This document shows, in pieces, positions 26,811 to 31,889 of a DNA stretch of 31,889 nt. The position numbers were made by a program, and so were the translations under genes. The DNA comes from Irineochytrium annulatum (Eukaryota; Chytridiomycota; Chytridiomycetes; Chytridiales; Chytridiaceae), in assembly GCA_027600665.1 (NCBI GenBank), contig JADGJL010000209.1, positions 1 through 31,889 of the forward strand, read 5' to 3'. Below the pieces are notes generated by a model. It was not told the DNA's origin. It was given only the letters and a program-made list of their open reading frames with translations, and did no database searches. Position 1 is the stretch's first letter, and each line of letters begins with the position of its first letter.

Positions 26811-29075
26811 ATGAAGACCCCGGTCGCCCGGAAGGATGAGGCCTTCAACCATCAGTACGGCGATGTCTCGCTGCCGGATCCATATCACTGGATGAAAGGT
26901 TCTTAGGTCCAACGTAGGCGCTTCTGACCTCGAGGAAAGATCGGACCGAGGGTGCGAAGAAGGGCAAAGAGATCACAGCTAATCTCAAGGAGGAGAACGA
27001 GTACTACAAGGCCACCTTCGCCAACCCGAACTCGAAGCTCATCGACACCATTTACAAGGAATTCGTGAGCCGATTGAAGGAGGATGACTCGGAGCCGCCG
27101 TTTTCGCGCGACGGCGTGTATCACTACTACACGCGGACGATCAAGGGGCAGGAGTACCCGCTATATTGCCGAAAGAAGGGGTCCATGGATGCGGCGGAGG
27201 AGATATACCTGAACATCAACAAGTTCAAGGACGAGTATTTGGATCTCGGGGATGTGGAAGTCAGCCCGGACCATCAGACGCTCGTATACTCGTTGGATAA
27301 GGCCGGAGATGAAGTATACGACGTCTACATTAAAGATCTTGTGACGGGCAAGACGAAGCCGAAGCCGATAGTGAAGAAGATGGGCGGGGACCTGGAGGTT
27401 TGAGCCGAAGCGAGCGGGGTGTCATTAACCCGGCTTCAGTGGGACGCGAAGGGGAAGAATATCTTTTATAACATTTTGGACTCAACACACCGGAGTTGCG
27501 GGATTAAACGGCATGTGATTGGAACCGATGGGAAGAATGATACGCTCATATACGACGAGCCGGATGAGATTTATGACGTCGGCCTGGGCAAGACCGCCAG
27601 CGAGCGGTTCATCTTCATCTCGAGTTCATCGACGTTGACGGATGAAATCAGTTATATCGACGCCGACGACCCAGATGCCGGGCTAAAGTTGTTCTGCCCG
27701 CGGGAGAAGGGCCACAAATACGACGTGACGCATCAGGGGGACCGGTTTTTAATCCTAACGGACAGCGACGGCGCGCTCAATTTTAAGCTTATGGAATGTT
27801 CTTTAACGGATACTTCGCGATCGGGGTGGAAGGAGGTGATGCCGTACGACCCGCTCCGGCATCTGGTGGACGTCGTCGCGTTTGCAGACCACATCGCGCT
27901 CATCGAGCGCAGCGACGGCCTCCAGCGCCTCCGCCTGATCTCGAACGCGGAGGGCGGGTCTGGGAAGCTCCTAGAGTTCGACGAGCCCGTCTACGTCGTC
28001 GACACGACCTCGGACGACACGCAGAGCTACAAGCGTAACGTGCTCCGTTACACGTACGAGTCGCTCGTCACGCCAGAGTCGCTCTGGAGCCTGGACCTGA
28101 CGACGGGCGAGAAGAAGCTGTTGAAGCAGGACGAGGTCCTCGGCGGCTACGACCCCAAGCTGTACACGCAAAAATTGATCCACTGCCCAATCCCCGAATC
28201 GACAAAGGTGCCCGCGCGGTTTGACACGCCCGTCCCCGATTTGATCCCGATTACGTTGCTGTACCGGACGGATAAATTTAAAGGCGACGGGACGAACGCC
28301 GCCGTGCTAGACGGGTACGGGAGCTACGGGATCTGCAATAGCCCCGGGTTCGACCTGCGTAGGTTCTCGTATTGCGACAGGGGCATCGTATGCGCCATCG
28401 CACATATTCGCGGTGGCGGGGAGAACGGGAGGGCGTGGTATGAGACGGGGAAGCTGATGGACAAGAGGAACACGTTCACTGATTTCATCGCGTCGGCCGA
28501 ATTTATCGTCAAGGAGAAGTTTACGAGGGCGGATCGATTGGCAATCGAGGGTGCGTCCGCCGGGGGTTTGCTGATTGGGGCTGTGTTGAACATGAAGCCG
28601 GATATCTGCCATGTTGCCATTGCGAGCGTCCCGTTCGTGGACGTCATTAATACGATGATGGACCCGAGTATACCGTTGACGACTTCCGGTAAATGTCGCT
28701 TGAAAGTTTCACGTTAGAGCACGCGTTAACTTACTTTTAGAGTACGAAGAATGGGGCCACCCAGCGGATCAAAAGTTCTTCGATTACATGCTGTCGTATT
28801 CGCCATACGATAACGTCAAGAAGGGTGCGAAATTCCCGAACCTCTTCGTGAAGGCTGGCGTCGCCGACCCGCGGGTGGCCTACTGGGAGCCGCAAAAGTG
28901 GGTGGCGAAGCTTCGGGACTACAAGGTCAACGGTGAGGAGGGCGACCCGAATCGAAGGACCCTGCTGTTTGAATGCAAGATGGGATCCGGCCACTTCGGC
29001 GCCTCCGGTCGCTATGGACATTTAAAGGAAGTCGCTAAGGACTACGCGTTTTTCATTAGCCATCTTGTAAAATAG
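26811..29075 (+). CDS. ptrB: oligopeptidase B (S9A prolyl-oligopeptidase family serine peptidase)
   Basis: Exons 26811-26898, 26940-27397, 27440-28688 and 28741-29075 (introns 41, 42 and 52 nt) sum to 709 aa, usual for oligopeptidase B. Residues about 10-430 form the beta-propeller with N-terminal text (VSLPDPYHWMKD, RLKEDDSEPPF, YPLYCRKKGS, EVSPDHQTLVYSLD). The catalytic alpha/beta hydrolase domain contains DGYGSYGI, RGGGENGRAWYE and KRNTFTDFIASAEF. The triad is Ser555 in EGASAGG, Asp641 in VADPRVAYWEPQKW and His683 in GSGHFGASGR. The enzyme cleaves short peptides after Arg or Lys in the cytosol. No signal peptide is seen. An apparent frame break at about 27398 is explained by a 42-nt intron (exon text DLE joins WDAKGKNIFY). 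It starts 84 nt after the transporter stop. Confidence 0.93.
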
Positions 29076-29424
29076 TTTAAAATACAGTAAAAAGGTTAGT
29101 CTCAGAGAGATTATTAGCCTTGAAAATTTGACGTTCGATTTGTCATTGCTGAGAAATGGGATGTGCAAGGCACATCGTCGTGCGACCTGGCACGTACTCT
29201 TACATAACGCGATGCCTCATTGTCGCGGAAAGAGCAGCGCGAGATTCCCCAATCAAGTCGCGTCTTGGTCATCCCGCCCCTCTTCCCCATTGTCTGCTGC
29301 AGCCGAGCGTTGAAGATCGCAACGAGCGCCCGCTCGTCATTCTGCAGCTCGCAATTTCGTCTCCACCGAGGATCGCGATCGAGCTCTGAATTGTGTACGA
29401 GAGCGAGGACAGCAATCGAATACC
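29076..29424 (+). other. intergenic region upstream of bZIP gene 1
   Basis: About 350 nt hold the peptidase 3' end and bZIP promoter. Overlapping plus-strand ORFs (29128-29477) have no recognisable product. AATAGTTTAAAATACAGTAAAA directly after the stop is AT-rich and may include the polyadenylation signal. No TATA-box could be placed confidently. Confidence 0.4.
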
Positions 29425-30572
29425 ATGGCTTCGCTAGATCCAGCTTTTACCGACCTGATCCCGAGCCTGAGAGGTAGGCGTAGTTCTTCTTCGTAAGGCT
29501 TCGGCCTAGCTTGGTGGCTCCGTTTTGGGTTTGACCTGACTTCGTCGAAATTTCAGATGACCTGGACATTACCGAAGAACATGGGGAGGAAGTCACGATG
29601 GAGGACCTCGCGAAGGGCGTTCGACGTCGTTGCAGGAAGGGGGACGCAGAAAGCAAGGACAGGAGGGTGCTGCAAAACCGGGCGGCGCAGCGGGCCTTCC
29701 GTCAGAGGAAAGAGAAGTGGGTGATTGATCTGCTTTATTTGATATTGATTTCGAATTACAGATACGTGAAGGACTTAGAGGAAAAGGTGGCCTTGTTGAT
29801 GGAGAAAGTACGCGAGCAGGAGCAGGAGCGAAGCAGCGACAAGACCGAGATGGGATGTGGCGCACCGCCAAACTCGCTAATCAAAGTCGAGATTACGCCT
29901 GAAATCAAGATCGTCGAAATCCCTCGTCCGCCGCAACGCGATCAGTCGACAATGACCGATCCGGAGTTCAACCGGTATGATGAGAAGGATGATTCCGCGC
30001 GGGAGACGGATGAGGATCGTCGACATGCATCGTACTCGGGGTCAATATACCAAGAGCATCGGTATCAGCATGAGTATTACATTCACCGAGAGCCCGCTGG
30101 TTATGGTCGCATTAGCTACGACCACCATCATCACCCAAAAAACGGCTACCGACCAACCGTTAGCCCTGCACCTTCGGCGGACAACTGTTCCCCGCCGCCG
30201 AATGCCCAAACATTGTTGCCAGACTCTCGCCGCCACCCTTCTGCACAAAAGCAGTCGATTTCGCCCACGTCGTCGGATTCCGGAAGCCAAAGCTCGCTGC
30301 CTCCCATATCCTCGTTTGACTTATATCCGGAGGAGCACGCGGCGAGGCATTGCCAGCATCAATACTACTTCGCGAAGCCCGAGAACCGGCATCACTCAAG
30401 CTCCTATGTTGCGCCGCTTGCGCTATCACGATACGTAAGCCACCAAGAAAACTTGGGCCGGCGGCGCTCGGACCACTATAGCTGGCAGTTGGAGGAGGGT
30501 CATACGAGGGGTTACAATCACGGCCATCCATATCATCACTCGCATCACCCCGTTGCACATATGCGGGGTTGA
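29425..30572 (+). CDS. bZIP transcription factor 1 (Yap/Pap1-type)
   Basis: Exons 29425-29473, 29557-29716 and 29762-30572 (introns 83 and 45 nt) sum to 339 aa. The bZIP lies near the N-terminus: basic region RRVLQNRAAQRAFRQRKEK with the fungal AP-1 signature N57-x7-R65, followed by YVKDLEEKVALLMEKVREQ as a short leucine zipper. The second intron falls exactly between basic region and zipper (KE-K/YVKDL). The rest is low-complexity, rich in Ser, Pro, His and Tyr (for example YHHSHHP near the C-terminus), as is common for activation domains. The family commonly controls oxidative-stress, drug and metal responses, but no Cys-rich redox domain was seen here. ATG 29425 is the first ATG compatible with the frame. 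Confidence 0.9.
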
Positions 30573-30964
30573 TGACTGAAGACCGTACGACAGTGTTTAT
30601 TAGCATGCTTTAAATTATAGAATCATCCTTGTTACATTCTGGCAAATAGAATAGTCCGGTATATGAGCGCAAATATCCTGAACATCACATCGCTCCAAAA
30701 ATCCTACCTCATAACTTTGACAGTGACGTGGCCCTTTCACTAGACTTAGGCTGAGACTATTGGGGAGGGCGCGACCGTAGTACGTTAGGACCAGGTGGAC
30801 AGCATGCTGAGAGGTATGGATCACGATGGTGACCGGGGTGCGATCCGATCCGAACGAATCCCGTCGTCGGCTCCGGTCCTTCTCCTCGGGGCACTCGCTG
30901 ACGTCTGCATCTGTCAGGATTCGGCATTACCGGTGCGGGTTCGCCCGGTGCGTCGTGCAGCGAC
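30573..30964 (+). other. spacer between tandem bZIP genes
   Basis: 392 nt between the bZIP1 stop and the bZIP2 start. Minus-strand ORFs (30615-30824, 30757-30978) and a plus-strand ORF from 30826 show no domain and are best read as chance. It may hold bZIP2 promoter elements and 5' UTR; none is clear. An upstream exon of bZIP2 cannot be excluded. Confidence 0.4.
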
Positions 30965-31889
30965 ATGAGCGGCGGCAATTCGCACTACGGGCCGACCCAT
31001 CAAGCAATGATGATGATGGTGCACAGCAATCCGCATCTCATGGGTGGGCCTCACAGTGCGGACGTGTCGATGTCATCGTCAGGGTCGTCGGGCTCTATGA
31101 TCAGCTTCAGTGGGCCCTCAAGTGAGGAGTCGGTGTTGTCCGTCAACACCTGTCACTTGCAGCCCACACCGTCTCGGCAGAGTCAAGAGGTCATTCGCCG
31201 GGAACGGAACAGTGAGTATTCGCTAAATCAGACCACTATCCGGCTTCATTTTAACCTGTGCATCAACAGAGTTTCAGCCGCCTCATCGAGAAACTCGCGG
31301 TGGACCGAGGCGTTTCCGCACGGGTGCAGAGACCGATGAGACCACCGACAAGCGGATCCTGCAAAACCGTGCAGCTCAGCGCGCGTTCCGTCAGCGCAAA
31401 GAGCGATACGTGAAGGATTTGGAAGAAAAGGTCGTGACTTTAACGGCACAGCTTGAAGCGTATGAGCAGATGTGCCAGACATGTACCCATCGGGCTCGCC
31501 AACCATATCCCTCAAAATCCCAGCAAGTCCCTCAAGTGAGCGGACAGTCACCTCATTCAAACTCTCAGCATCATCATCCAAATCAGCAAGTGCCGTGGCA
31601 ACAGCAGCAAGATCAGACGCAGACCCAAGAGAGTCATTGGGACCAAACCTCCAGCCAAGTTTCGAGAAGCGACCGAACTGGCGCCTTGGCCTCCTCAAGC
31701 ACCGACACTCACCAGACCTCTTCTCAAACTGTACCTCAGATTGATTCTCAAAACGACATCCCGGACTCACCCACCCTTATAAGTTATAGCGCCAACAACC
31801 TCTATATCGGGCCGAACCCATCCAACTATAACCAACTACCGCCACCACCTCTCGGGATGTTCCGCAACAACAACGGGCCCCACCTATCC
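30965..31889 (+). CDS. bZIP transcription factor 2 (Yap/Pap1-type), C-terminus beyond the window
   Basis: Exons 30965-31211 and 31270 to the right edge, joined by a 58-nt intron (GTGAGT...CAACAG), give at least 289 residues with no stop. An N-terminal Gly/Ser/His/Met-rich region (MSGGNSHYGPTHQAMMMM) leads to the bZIP: KRILQNRAAQRAFRQRKER with N115-x7-R123, then YVKDLEEKVVTLTAQLEAY. After it come CQTC and long Gln/Ser/Asn-rich segments (QQVPWQQQQDQTQTQE). The basic region is almost identical to that of bZIP1, so the two are tandem paralogues, but the bZIP here is in one exon. The C-terminus, where redox-type cysteines would sit, is not visible. Confidence 0.89.

Noticed and set aside
27398..27439. 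Apparent frameshift or stop in the oligopeptidase B gene
   Set aside because: A 42-nt GT-AG intron in phase restores the family sequence (DLE joined to WDAKGKNIFY); no break is needed.

Overview
The window is nuclear DNA of a fungus, most likely an early-diverging zoosporic lineage (chytrid-like). Fungal marks are an ERT1-type Zn2Cys6-PAS regulator and two Yap/Pap1-type bZIP factors. Genes usually lost in Dikarya point to an early branch: vinculin, a soluble adenylyl cyclase, a CHD6-9-class chromatin remodeller and oligopeptidase B. Genes are dense and heavily split by short GT-AG introns, mostly 34-90 nt. All exon models were built by hand from frame, splice signals and family motifs. For the nine main complete gene models the summed exon lengths divide exactly by three. 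The lineage call is an inference; no ribosomal or mitochondrial marker is present.

Layout. 1-354: the 3' end of a Ty1/copia polyprotein, followed by a probable 3' LTR (648-1098) and a strong hairpin (1137-1173). 1174-2104: AT-rich, no convincing gene. 2105-3151, minus: one uncharacterised four-exon gene and a doubtful ORF. 3226-5088, minus: an ERT1-like regulator. 5355-11586, minus: a 27-exon CHD remodeller of about 1,682 aa. 11587-12983: a gene-poor divergent interval. 12984-18361, plus: a 14-exon soluble adenylyl cyclase (two cyclase domains, STAND-type ATPase, long helical C-terminus; about 1,573 aa). 18706-20526, plus: an acidic single-zinc-finger protein. 21146-24105, minus: vinculin (894 aa). 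24311-25030, plus: a TLDc/OXR1 protein, divergent from vinculin across 205 bp. 25261-26726, plus: an SLC35C2-type transporter. 26811-29075, plus: oligopeptidase B. 29425-30572 and 30965-window end, plus: two paralogous bZIP genes, the second cut off by the window edge.

There is no sign of an operon-like system or gene cluster with one shared function. The genes are a mix of regulation (ERT1, CHD, zinc finger, two bZIPs), cAMP signalling (soluble cyclase), adhesion/cytoskeleton (vinculin), oxidative-stress protection (OXR1; Yap-type bZIPs are often oxidative-stress regulators), secretory-pathway transport and peptide turnover. The main interest is the combination of animal-like or protist-like genes kept in one fungal segment, plus sequence peculiarities of the cyclase.
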